Positions 53,001-64,000 of a DNA stretch of 64,000 bases are shown here, piece by piece. Under the pieces are notes generated by a model. The model saw only the letters and a list, made by a program, of their open reading frames with translations, made no database searches and was not told where the DNA came from. The position numbers and the translations under genes were made by a program. Where the stretch lies: positions 682,001 through 746,000 of the forward strand of contig CAXKVF010000075.1 in the NCBI GenBank assembly GCA_964057225.1, given 5' to 3'. This DNA comes from Auanema rhodensis. Lineage: Eukaryota; Nematoda; Chromadorea; Rhabditida; Rhabditidae. Positions within the stretch are counted from its first letter, which is position 1. Every line of letters begins with the position of its first letter.

Positions 53001-54460
53001 TAGATTTCCCATGTCCATATTAGTCTAAAAACAAATTTTTATTGATATTGGTGCATGGTAACCATGACTTTGAATTTTACGTGAACTTTAATTTATGCTA
53101 ATTAAATGTACACGTGATGTGCACTTGGTATGTAACTCGCTTCACGTGAAAGATAAAGAGATGCGGTTTTTAAAATTAGATTCCCCATGTCCATATTAGT
53201 CAAAAAACAAATTTTTATTGATATTGGTTCATGGTAACCATGACTTTGAAATTTACGTGAACTTTAATTTATGCTAATTAAATGTACACGTGATGTGCAC
53301 TTGGTATGTAACTCGCTTCACGTGAAAGATAAAGAGATGCGGTTTTCAAAATTAGATTCCCCAAGTCCATATTAGTCTAAAAACAAATTTTTATTGATAT
53401 TGCTTCATGGTAACCATGACTTTGAAATTTACGTGAACTTTAATTTATGCTAATTAAATGTACACGTGATGTGCACTTGGTATGTAACTCGCTTCACGTG
53501 AAAGATAAAGAGATGCGGTTTTCAAAATTAGATTCCCCATGTCCATATTAGTCTAAAAACAAATTTTTATTGATATTGGTGCATGGTAACCATGACTTTG
53601 AAATTTACGTGAACTTTAATTTATGCTAATTAAATGTACACGTGATGTGCCCTTGGTATGTAACTCGCTTCAAGTGAAAGATAAAGAGATGCGGTTTTCA
53701 AAATTAGATTCCCCATGTCCATATTAGTCTAAAAACAAATTTTTATTGATATTGGTGCATGGTAACCATGACTTTGAATTTTACGTGAACTTTAATTTAT
53801 GCTAATTAAATGTACACGTGATGTGCACTTGGTATGTAACTCGCTTCACGTGAAAGATAAAGAGATGCGGTTTTCAAAATTAGATTCCCCATGTCCATAT
53901 TAGTCTAAAAACAAATTTTTATTGATATTGGTTCATGGTAACCATGACTTTGAAATTTACGTGAACTTTAATTTATGCTAATTAAATGTACACGTGATGT
54001 GCACTTGGTATGTAACTCGCTTCACGTGAAAGATAAAGAGATGCGGTTTTCAAAATTAGATTCCCCATGTCCATATTAGTCTAAAAACAAATTTTTATTG
54101 ATATTGGTTCATGGTAACCATGACTTTGAAATTTACGTGAACTTTAATTTATGCTAATTAAATGTACACGTGATGTGCACTTGGTATGTAACTCGCTTCA
54201 CGTGAAAGATAAAGAGATGCGGTTTTCAAAATTAGATTCCCCATGTCCATATTAGTCTAAAAACAAATTTTTATTGATATTGGTTCATGGTAACCATGAC
54301 TTTGAAATTTACGTGAACTTTAATTTATGCTAATTAAATGTACACGTGATGTGCACTTGGTATGTAACTCGCTTCACGTGAAAGATAAAGAGATGCGGTT
54401 TTCAAAATTAGATTCCCCATGTCCATATTAGTCTAAAAACAAATTTTTATTGATATTGGT
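50061..54460 (+). repeat. 4,400-bp block, tandem copy A (25 monomers)
   Basis: Left copy of a direct tandem duplication with an offset of 4,400 bp (25 x 176). Rare shared variants fix the correspondence: TAACTTGCTT at 52781 and 57181, AGTCAAAAAACAA near 53199 and 57599, CCAAGTCC at 53361 and 57761, and GTGCCCTTGG with TTCAAGTGAAAG near 53648 and 58048. Twenty-four consecutive monomers (from 50172) have the same type and order as those from 54572, and I saw no difference between them. At the left edge GGTGCATG (50060) faces GGTTCATG (54460). Confidence 0.93.
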
Positions 54461-57400
54461 TCATGGTAACCATGACTTTGAAATTTACGTGAACTTTAAT
54501 TTATGCTAATTAAATGTACACGTGATGTGCACTTGGTATGTAACTCGCTTCACGTGAAAGATAAAGAGATGCGGTTTTCAAAATTAGATTCCCCATGTCC
54601 ATATTAGTCTAAAAACAAATTTTTATTGATATTGGTGCATGGTAACCATGACTTTGAATTTTACGTGAACTTTAATTTATGCTAATTAAATGTACACGTG
54701 ATGTGCACTTGGTATGTAACTCGCTTCACGTGAAAGATAAAGAGATGCGGTTTTCAAAATTAGATCCCCCATGTCCATATTAGTCTAAAAACAAATTTTG
54801 ATTGATATTGGTGCATGGTAACCATGACTTTGAAATTTACGTGAACTTTAATTTATGCTAATTAAATGTACACGTGATGTGCACTTGGTATGTAACTCGC
54901 TTCACGTGAAAGATAAAGAGATGCGGTTTTCAAAATTAGATTCCCCATGTCCATATTAGTCTAAAAACAAATTTTTATTGATATTGGTGCATGGTAACCA
55001 TGACTTTGAAATTTACGTGAACTTTAATTTATGCTAATTAAATGTACACGTGATGTGCACTTGGTATGTAACTCGCTTCACGTGAAAGATAAAGAGATGC
55101 GGTTTTCAAAATTAGATTCCCCATGTCCATATTAGTCTAAAAACAAATTTTTATTGATATTGGTGCATGGTAACCATGACTTTGAATTTTACGTGAACTT
55201 TAATTTATGCTAATTAAATGTACACGTGATGTGCACTTGGTATGTAACTCGCTTCACGTGAAAGATAAAGAGATGCGGTTTTCAAAATTAGATCCCCCAT
55301 GTCCATATTAGTCTAAAAACAAATTTTGATTGATATTGGTGCATGGTAACCATGACTTTGAAATTTACGTGAACTTTAATTTATGCTAATTAAATGTACA
55401 CGTGATGTGCACTTGGTATGTAACTCGCTTCACGTGAAAGATAAAGAGATGCGGTTTTCAAAATTAGATTCCCCATGTCCATATTAGTCTAAAAACAAAT
55501 TTTTATTGATATTGGTGCATGGTAACCATGACTTTGAATTTTACGTGAACTTTAATTTATGCTAATTAAATGTACACGTGATGTGCACTTGGTATGTAAC
55601 TCGCTTCACGTGAAAGATAAAGAGATGCGGTTTTCAAAATTAGATCCCCCATGTCCATATTAGTCTAAAAACAAATTTTTATTGATATTGGTGCATGGTA
55701 ACCATGACTTTGAAATATACGTGAACTTTAATTTATGCTAATTAAATGTACACGTGATGTGCACTTGGTATGTAACTCGCTTCACGTGAAAGATAAAGAG
55801 ATGCGGTTTTCAAAATTAGATTCCCCATGTCCATATTAGTCTAAAAACAAATTTTTATTGATATTGGTGCATGGTAACCATGACTTTGAATTTTACGTGA
55901 ACTTTAATTTATGCTAATTAAATGTACACGTGATGTGCACTTGGTATGTAACTCGCTTCACGTGAAAGATAAAGAGATGCGGTTTTCAAAATTAGATTCC
56001 CCATGTCCATATTAGTCTAAAAACAAATTTTTATTGATATTGGTTCATGGTAACCATGACTTTGAAATTTACGTGAACTTTAATTTATGCTAATTAAATG
56101 TACACGTGATGTGCACTTGGTATGTAACTCGCTTCACGTGAAAGATAAAGAGATGCGGTTTTCAAAATTAGATTCCCCATGTCCATATTAGTCTAAAAAC
56201 AAATTTTTATTGATATTGGTGCATGGTAACCATGACTTTGAAATTTACGTGAACTTTAATTTATGCTAATTAAATGTACACGTGATGTGCACTTGGTATG
56301 TAACTCGCTTCACGTGAAAGATAAAGAGATGCGGTTTTCAAAATTAGATTCCCCATGTCCATATTAGTCTAAAAACAAATTTTTATTGATATTGCTTCAT
56401 GGTAACCATGACTTTGAAATTTACGTGAACTTTAATTTATGCTAATTAAATGTACACGTGATGTGCACTTGGTATGTAACTCGCTTCACGTGAAAGATAA
56501 AGAGATGCGGTTTTCAAAATTAGATTCCCCATGTCCATATTAGTCTAAAAACAAATTTTTATTGATATTGGTGCATGGTAACCATGACTTTGAAATTTAC
56601 GTGAACTTTAATTTATGCTAATTAAATGTACACGTGATGTGCACTTGGTATGTAACTCGCTTCACGTGAAAGATAAAGAGATGCGGTTTTCAAAATTAGA
56701 TTCCCCATGTCCATATTAGTCTAAAAACAAATTTTTATTGATATTGCTTCATGGTAACCATGACTTTGAAATTTACGTGAACTTTAATTTATGCTAATTA
56801 AATGTACACGTGATGTGCACTTGGTATGTAACTCGCTTCACGTGAAAGATAAAGAGATGCGGTTTTCAAAATTAGATTCCCCATGTCCATATTAGTCTAA
56901 AAACAAATTTTTATTGATATTGGTGCATGGTAACCATGACTTTGAAATATACGTGAACTTTAATTTATGCTAATTAAATGTACACGTGATGTGCACTTGG
57001 TATGTAACTCGCTTCACGTGAAAGATAAAGAGATGCGGTTTTCAAAATTAGATTCCCCATGTCCATATTAGTCTAAAAACAAATTTTTATTGATATTGGT
57101 GCATGGTAACCATGACTTTGAATTTTACGTGAACTTTAATTTATGCTAATTAAATGTACACGTGATGTGCACTTGGTATGTAACTTGCTTCACGTGAAAG
57201 ATAAAGAGATGCGGTTTTCAAAATTAGATTCCCCATGTCCATATTAGTCTAAAAACAAATTTTTATTGATATTGGTTCATGGTAACCATGACTTTGAAAT
57301 TTACGTGAACTTTAATTTATGCTAATTAAATGTACACGTGATGTGCACTTGGTATGTAACTCGCTTCACGTGAAAGATAAAGAGATGCGGTTTTCAAAAT

Positions 57401-58800
57401 TAGATTTCCCATGTCCATATTAGTCTAAAAACAAATTTTTATTGATATTGGTGCATGGTAACCATGACTTTGAATTTTACGTGAACTTTAATTTATGCTA
57501 ATTAAATGTACACGTGATGTGCACTTGGTATGTAACTCGCTTCACGTGAAAGATAAAGAGATGCGGTTTTTAAAATTAGATTCCCCATGTCCATATTAGT
57601 CAAAAAACAAATTTTTATTGATATTGGTTCATGGTAACCATGACTTTGAAATTTACGTGAACTTTAATTTATGCTAATTAAATGTACACGTGATGTGCAC
57701 TTGGTATGTAACTCGCTTCACGTGAAAGATAAAGAGATGCGGTTTTCAAAATTAGATTCCCCAAGTCCATATTAGTCTAAAAACAAATTTTTATTGATAT
57801 TGCTTCATGGTAACCATGACTTTGAAATTTACGTGAACTTTAATTTATGCTAATTAAATGTACACGTGATGTGCACTTGGTATGTAACTCGCTTCACGTG
57901 AAAGATAAAGAGATGCGGTTTTCAAAATTAGATTCCCCATGTCCATATTAGTCTAAAAACAAATTTTTATTGATATTGGTGCATGGTAACCATGACTTTG
58001 AAATTTACGTGAACTTTAATTTATGCTAATTAAATGTACACGTGATGTGCCCTTGGTATGTAACTCGCTTCAAGTGAAAGATAAAGAGATGCGGTTTTCA
58101 AAATTAGATTCCCCATGTCCATATTAGTCTAAAAACAAATTTTTATTGATATTGGTGCATGGTAACCATGACTTTGAATTTTACGTGAACTTTAATTTAT
58201 GCTAATTAAATGTACACGTGATGTGCACTTGGTATGTAACTCGCTTCACGTGAAAGATAAAGAGATGCGGTTTTCAAAATTAGATTCCCCATGTCCATAT
58301 TAGTCTAAAAACAAATTTTTATTGATATTGGTTCATGGTAACCATGACTTTGAAATTTACGTGAACTTTAATTTATGCTAATTAAATGTACACGTGATGT
58401 GCACTTGGTATGTAACTCGCTTCACGTGAAAGATAAAGAGATGCGGTTTTCAAAATTAGATTCCCCATGTCCATATTAGTCTAAAAACAAATTTTTATTG
58501 ATATTGGTTCATGGTAACCATGACTTTGAAATTTACGTGAACTTTAATTTATGCTAATTAAATGTACACGTGATGTGCACTTGGTATGTAACTCGCTTCA
58601 CGTGAAAGATAAAGAGATGCGGTTTTCAAAATTAGATTCCCCATGTCCATATTAGTCTAAAAACAAATTTTTATTGATATTGGTTCATGGTAACCATGAC
58701 TTTGAAATTTACGTGAACTTTAATTTATGCTAATTAAATGTACACGTGATGTGCACTTGGTATGTAACTCGCTTCACGTGAAAGATAAAGAGATGCGGTT
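54461..58800 (+). repeat. 4,400-bp block, tandem copy B
   Basis: Right copy of the 25-monomer duplication, adjacent to copy A. It ends where GGTTCTCAAAATT (private change at 58801) and then GCTTCATG replace the expected T-type monomer. Because copies A and B share even apparently private variants, this is probably the youngest large event in the window. An assembly duplication would look the same and must be excluded with single long reads. Confidence 0.93.
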
Positions 58801-61800
58801 CTCAAAATTAGATTCCCCATGTCCATATTAGTCTAAAAACAAATTTTTATTGATATTGCTTCATGGTAACCATGACTTTGAAATTTACGTGAACTTTAAT
58901 TTATGCTAATTAAATGTACACGTGATGTGCACTTGGTATGTAACTCGCTTCACGTGAAAGATAAAGAGATGCGGTTTTCAAAATTAGATTCCCCATGTCC
59001 ATATTAGTCTAAAAACAAATTTTTATTGATATTGGTGCATGGTAACCATGACTTTGAAATTTACGTGAACTTTAATTTATGCTAATTAAATGTACACGTG
59101 ATGTGCACTTGGTATGTAACTCGCTTCACGTGAAAGATAAAGAGATGCGGTTTTCAAAATTAGATTCCCCATGTCCATATTAGTCTAAAAAGAAATTTTT
59201 ATTGATATTGGTGCATGGTAACCATGACTTTGAAATTTACGTGAACTTTAATTTATGCTAATTAAATGTACACGTGATGTGCACTTGGTATGTAACTCGC
59301 TTCACGTGAAAGATAAAGAGATGCGGTTTTCAAAATTAGATTCCCCATGTCCATATTAGTCTAAAAACAAATTTTTATTGATATTGGTTCATGGTAACCA
59401 TGACTTTGAAATTTACGTGAACTTTAATTCATGCTAATTAAATGTACACGTGATGTGCACTTGGTATGTAACTCGCTTCACGTGAAAGATAAAGAGATGC
59501 GGTTTTCAAAATTAGATTCCCCATGTCCATATTAGTCTAAAAACAAATTTTTATTGATATTGGTGCATGGTAACCATGACTTTGAAATTTACGTGAACTT
59601 TAATTTATGCTAATTAAATGTACACGTGATGTGCACTTGGTATGTAACTCGCTTCACGTGAAAGATAAAGAGATGCGGTTTTCAAAATTAGATTCCCCAT
59701 GTCCATATTAGTCTAAAAACAAATTTTTATTGATATTGGTTCATGGTAACCATGACTTTGAAATTTACGTGAACTTTAATTTATGCTAATTAAATGTACA
59801 CGTGATGTGCACTTGGTATGTAACTCGCTTCACGTGAAAGATAAAGAGATGCGGTTTTCAAAATTAGATTCCCCATGTCCATATTAGTCTAAAAACAAAT
59901 TTTTATTGATATTGGTTCATGGTAACCATGACTTTGAAATTTACGTGAACTTTAATTTATGCTAATTAAATGTACACGTGATGTGCACTTGGTATGTAAC
60001 TCGCTTCACGTGAAAGATAAAGAGATGCGGTTTTCAAAATTAGATTCCCCATGTCCATATTAGTCTAAAAACAAATTTTTATTGATATTGGTTCATGGTA
60101 ACCATGACTTTGAAATTTACGTGAACTTTAATTTATGCTAATTAAATGTACACGTGATGTGCACTTGGTATGTAACTCGCTTCACGTGAAAGATAAAGAG
60201 ATGCGGTTTTCAAAATTAGATTCCCCATGTCCATATTAGTCTAAAAACAAATTTTTATTGATATTGGTTCATGGTAACCATGACTTTGAAATTTACGTGA
60301 ACTTTAATTTATGCTAATTAAATGTACACGTGATGTGCACTTGGTATGTAACTCGCTTCACGTGAAAGATAAAGAGATGCGGTTTTCAAAATTAGATTCC
60401 CCATGTCCATATTAGTCTAAAAACAAATTTTTATTGATATTGGTGCATGGTAACCATGACTTTGAAATTTACGTGAACTTTAATTTATGCTAATTAAATG
60501 TACACGTGATGTGCACTTGGTATGTAACTCGCTTCACGTGAAAGATAAAGAGATGCGGTTTTCAAAATTAGATCCCCCATGTCCATATTAGTCTAAAAAC
60601 AAATTTTTATTGATATTGGTGCATGGTAACCATGACTTTGAAATTTACGTGAACTTTAATTTATGCTAATTAAATGTACACGTGATGTGCACTTGGTATG
60701 TAACTCGCTTCACGTGAAAGATAAAGAGATGCGGTTTTCAAAATTAGATTCCCCATGTCCATATTAGTCTAAAAACAAATTTTTATTGATATTGGTTCAT
60801 GGTAACCATGACTTTGAAATTTACGTGAACTTTAATTTATGCTAATTAAATGTACACGTGATGTGCACTTGGTATGTAACTCGCTTCACGTGAAAGATAA
60901 AGAGATGCGGTTTTCAAAATTAGATTCCCCATGTCCATATTAGTCTAAAAACAAATTTTTATTGATATTGGTTCATGGTAACCATGACTTTGAAATTTAC
61001 GTGAACTTTAATTTATGCTAATTAAATGTACACGTGATGTGCACTTGGTATGTAACTCGCTTCACGTGAAAGATAAAGAGATGCGGTTTTCAAAATTAGA
61101 TTCCCCATGTCCATATTAGTCTAAAAACAAATTTTTATTGATATTGGTGCATGGTAACCATGACTTTGAAATTTACGTGAACTTTAATTTATGCTAATTA
61201 AATGTACACGTGATGTGCACTTGGTATGTAACTCGCTTCACGTGAAAGATAAAGAGATGCGGTTTTCAAAATTAGATCCCCCATGTCCATATTAGTCTAA
61301 AAACAAATTTTGATTGATATTGGTGCATGGTAACCATGACTTTGAAATTTACGTGAACTTTAATTTATGCTAATTAAATGTACACGTGATGTGCACTTGG
61401 TATGTAACTCGCTTCACGTGAAAGATAAAGAGATGCGGTTTTCAAAATTAGATTCCCCATGTCCATATTAGTCTAAAAACAAATTTTTATTGATATTGGT
61501 TCATGGTAACCATGACTTTGAAATTTACGTGAACTTTAATTTATGCTAATTAAATGTACACGTGATGTGCACTTGGTATGTAACTCGCTTCACGTGAAAG
61601 ATAAAGAGATGCGGTTTTCAAAATTAGATTCCCCATGTCCATATTAGTCTAAAAACAAATTTTTATTGATATTGGTGCATGGTAACCATGACTTTGAAAT
61701 TTACGTGAACTTTAATTTATGCTAATTAAATGTACACGTGATGTGCACTTGGTATGTAACTCGCTTCACGTGAAAGATAAAGAGATGCGGTTTTCAAAAT

Positions 61801-63899
61801 TAGATTCCCCATGTCCATATTAGTCTAAAAACAAATTTTTATTGATATTGGTTCATGGTAACCATGACTTTGAAATTTACGTGAACTTTAATTTATGCTA
61901 ATTAAATGTACACGTGATGTGCACTTGGTATGTAACTCGCTTCACGTGAAAGATAAAGAGATGCGGTTTTCAAAATTAGATTCCCCATGTCCATATTAGT
62001 CTAAAAACAAATTTTTATTGATATTGCTTCATGGTAACCATGACTTTGAAATTTACGTGAACTTTAATTTATGCTAATTAAATGTACACGTGATGTGCAC
62101 TTGGTATGTAACTCGCTTCACGTGAAAGATAAAGAGATGCGGTTTTCAAAATTAGATTCCCCATGTCCATATTAGTCTAAAAACAAATTTTTATTGATAT
62201 TGGTGCATGGTAACCATGACTTTGAAATTTACGTGAACTTTAATTTATGCTAATTAAATGTACACGTGATGTGCACTTGGTATGTAACTCGCTTCACGTG
62301 AAAGATAAAGAGATGCGGTTTTCAAAATTAGATCCCCCATGTCCATATTAGTCTAAAAACAAATTTTGATTGATATTGGTGCATGGTAACCATGACTTTG
62401 AAATTTACGTGAACTTTAATTTATGCTAATTAAATGTACACGTGATGTGCACTTGGTATGTAACTCGCTTCACGTGAAAGATAAAGAGATGCGGTTTTCA
62501 AAATTAGATTCCCCATGTCCATATTAGTCTAAAAACAAATTTTTATTGATATTGGTTCATGGTAACCATGACTTTGAAATTTACGTGAACTTTAATTTAT
62601 GCTAATTAAATGTACACGTGATGTGCACTTGGTATGTAACTCGCTTCACGTGAAAGATAAAGAGATGCGGTTTTCAAAATTAGATTCCCCATGTCCATAT
62701 TAGTCTAAAAACAAGTTTTTATTGATATTGGTGCATGGTAACCATGACTTTGAAATTTACGTGAACTTTAATTTATGCTAATTAAATGTACACGTGATGT
62801 GCACTTGGTATGTAACTCGCTTCACGTGAAAGATAAAGAGATGCGGTTTTCAAAATTAGATTCCCCATGTCCATATTAGTCTAAAAACAAATTTTGATTG
62901 ATATTGGTGCATGGTAACCATGACTTTGAAATTTACGTGAACTTTAATTTATGCTAATTAAATGTACACGTGATGTGCACTTGGTATGTAACTCGCTTCA
63001 CGTGAAAGATAAAGAGATGCGGTTTTCAAAATTAGATTCCCCATGTCCATATTAGTCCAAAAACAAATTTTTATTGATATTGGTGCATGGTAACCATGAC
63101 TTTGAAATTTACGTGAACTTTAATTTATGCTAATTAAATGTACACGTGATGTGCACTTGGTATGTAACTCGCTTCACGTGAAAGATAAAGAGATGCGGTT
63201 TTCAAAATTAGATTCCCCATGTCCATATTAGTCTAAAAACAAATTTTTATTGATATTGGTGCATGGTAACCATGACTTTGAAATTTACGTGAACTTTAAT
63301 TTATGCTAATTAAATGTACACGTGATGTGCACTTGGTGTGTAACTCGCTTCACGTGAAAGATAAAGAGATGCGGTTTTCAAAATTAGATTTCCCATGTCC
63401 ATATTAGTCTAAAAACAAATTTTTATTGATATTGGTGCATGGTAACCATGACTTTGAAATTTACGTGAACTTTAATTTATGCTAATTAAATGTACACGTG
63501 ATGTGCACTTGGTATGTAACTCGCTTCACGTGAAAGATAAAGAGATGCGGTTTTCAAAATTAGATTCCCCATGTCCATATTAGTCTAAAAACAAATTTTT
63601 ATTGATATTGGTTCATGGTAACCATGACTTTGAAATTTACGTGAACTTTAATTTATGCTAATTAAATGTACACGTGATGTGCACTTGGTATGTAACCCGC
63701 TTCACGTGAAAGATAAAGGGATGCGGTTTTCAAAATTAGATTCCCCATGTCCATATTAGTCTAAAAACAAATTTTTATTGATATTGGTGCATGGTAACCA
63801 TGACTTTGAAATTTACGTGAACTTTAATTTATGCTAATTAAATGTACACGTGATGTGCACTTGGTATGTAACTCGCTTCACGTGAAAGATAAAGAGATG
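58801..63899 (+). repeat. Near-consensus right-hand domain
   Basis: About 29 monomers, mostly consensus with G/T at position 66. GATCCCCC/TTTTGATTG monomers remain at 61260 and 62316, exactly six monomers apart, and single-marker hybrids lie at 60556 (GATCCCCC with TTTTTATTG) and 62844 (GATTCCCC with TTTTGATTG). The HOR-3 GAATTTT, GAAATATAC and AATTGAATG types have gone. From about 62668 most monomers have private changes: ACAAGTTTTT, TTAGTCCAAAA, TTGGTGTGTAAC, GATTTCCC, and TAACCCGC with AAAGGGATG. No gene or other element is present. Confidence 0.82.
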
Positions 63900-64000
63900 C
63901 GGTTTTCAAAATTAGATTCCCCATGTCCATATTAGTCTAAAAACAAATTTTTATTGATAATGGTTCATGGTAACCATGACTTTGAAATTTACGTGAACTT
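63900..64000 (+). repeat. Partial monomer truncated by window end
   Basis: The last 101 bp are positions 1-101 of a monomer, cut by the window edge. A private change gives TTGATAATGG in place of TTGATATTGG. The array evidently continues beyond the window on this side, as it also does on the left, where the window opens exactly at monomer position 1. Confidence 0.95.

Larger units (their letters stand above)
1..64000 (+). repeat. Satellite DNA array, 176-bp monomer, head to tail
   Basis: The window is one tandem array of a 176-bp monomer. The phase marker CGGTTTTC (or a variant) recurs at 1, 177, 353, 529 and so on to 63900, giving 363 full copies and one partial copy. All copies are in the same orientation, with no spacer, transposon or unique sequence. 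Monomers differ by only a few substitutions, at a small set of recurring sites: monomer positions 20-22, 46, 53, 64, 66, 88-90, 117, 127 and 139. The consensus is about 32% GC and has stop codons in every frame. Satellites of nucleosome-like length with higher-order structure are typical of eukaryotic centromeres and pericentromeres; that role is inferred here. I do not recognise the family or the species. The strand is arbitrary. Confidence 0.98.

Noticed and set aside
1-64000. CRISPR array (regular direct repeats)
   Set aside because: The repeats are 176 bp and contiguous, with no unique spacers, no 25-40-bp direct repeats and no cas genes.
1-64000. rDNA intergenic spacer subrepeats, tRNA or snRNA cluster
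   Set aside because: No rRNA, tRNA or snRNA sequence, no pol III A/B boxes in a folding context and no unique flanks appear anywhere in 64 kb.
1-64000. Mobile element or LTR insertion
   Set aside because: The monomer phase is unbroken from 1 to 64000 apart from +4, +4, +4 and -1 bases, so there is no room for an inserted element, and there are no target-site duplications or coding remnants.
1-64000. Telomeric or subtelomeric repeat
   Set aside because: No TTAGGG- or TTTAGGG-type runs on either strand; a 176-bp AT-rich unit does not fit a telomere repeat.

Overview
The whole window is a single, uninterrupted tandem satellite DNA array. I find no credible protein gene, RNA gene, mobile element or CRISPR array on either strand. 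The repeat unit is a 176-bp AT-rich monomer (57 G+C of 176, about 32% GC by hand count). All copies run head to tail in one orientation. Taking CGGTTTTC as monomer position 1, I count 363 complete monomers (1-63899) plus a 101-bp partial monomer (63900-64000). The phase arithmetic closes exactly: 359 monomers of 176 bp, three of 180 bp (a 4-bp GGTA insertion each) and one of 175 bp (one A lost) sum to 63,899 bp, assuming no hidden compensating indels.

Such an array (nucleosome-sized monomer, more than 64 kb with no interruption, higher-order repeats) is typical of a eukaryotic centromere or pericentromere. I cannot name the species. Centromere function is an inference from architecture; nothing in the sequence proves it.

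Layout, read from shared variant bases. 1-6864: a 7-monomer (1,232 bp) higher-order repeat (HOR) whose marker monomers carry CACTTGATG, ACAGATTT, GCTTCATG and CTCGGTATG/AGACATG. 6865-13728: near-consensus monomers differing mainly at one G/T site. 13729-17788: a second 7/8-monomer HOR marked by the GGTA insertion. 16909-20076: near-consensus again, overlapping the last unit of that HOR. 20077-24476: a third HOR family, again based on seven monomers. 24542-35757: a direct tandem duplication of a 32-monomer, 5,632-bp block. 35758-39435: mixed HOR material. 39436-45771: a 9-monomer block present three times. 45772-50060: mixed and rearranged. 50061-58800: a direct tandem duplication of a 25-monomer, 4,400-bp block. 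58801-64000: near-consensus, with more private substitutions toward the right end.

The history this suggests (inference) is repeated unequal exchange or replication-based amplification at several scales: monomer, 7-mer, then 25- and 32-mer blocks. Each consensus monomer also carries fixed internal structure: a 13-bp dyad (CATGGTAACCATG), a 7-bp AT-rich inverted repeat around TATGCT, and three ACGT cores spaced 33 and 32 bp apart, two of them inside CACGTG palindromes. These are the best candidates for protein binding or non-B DNA structure. The recurring 60-codon reading frames are by-products of one variant monomer copied by the block duplications.
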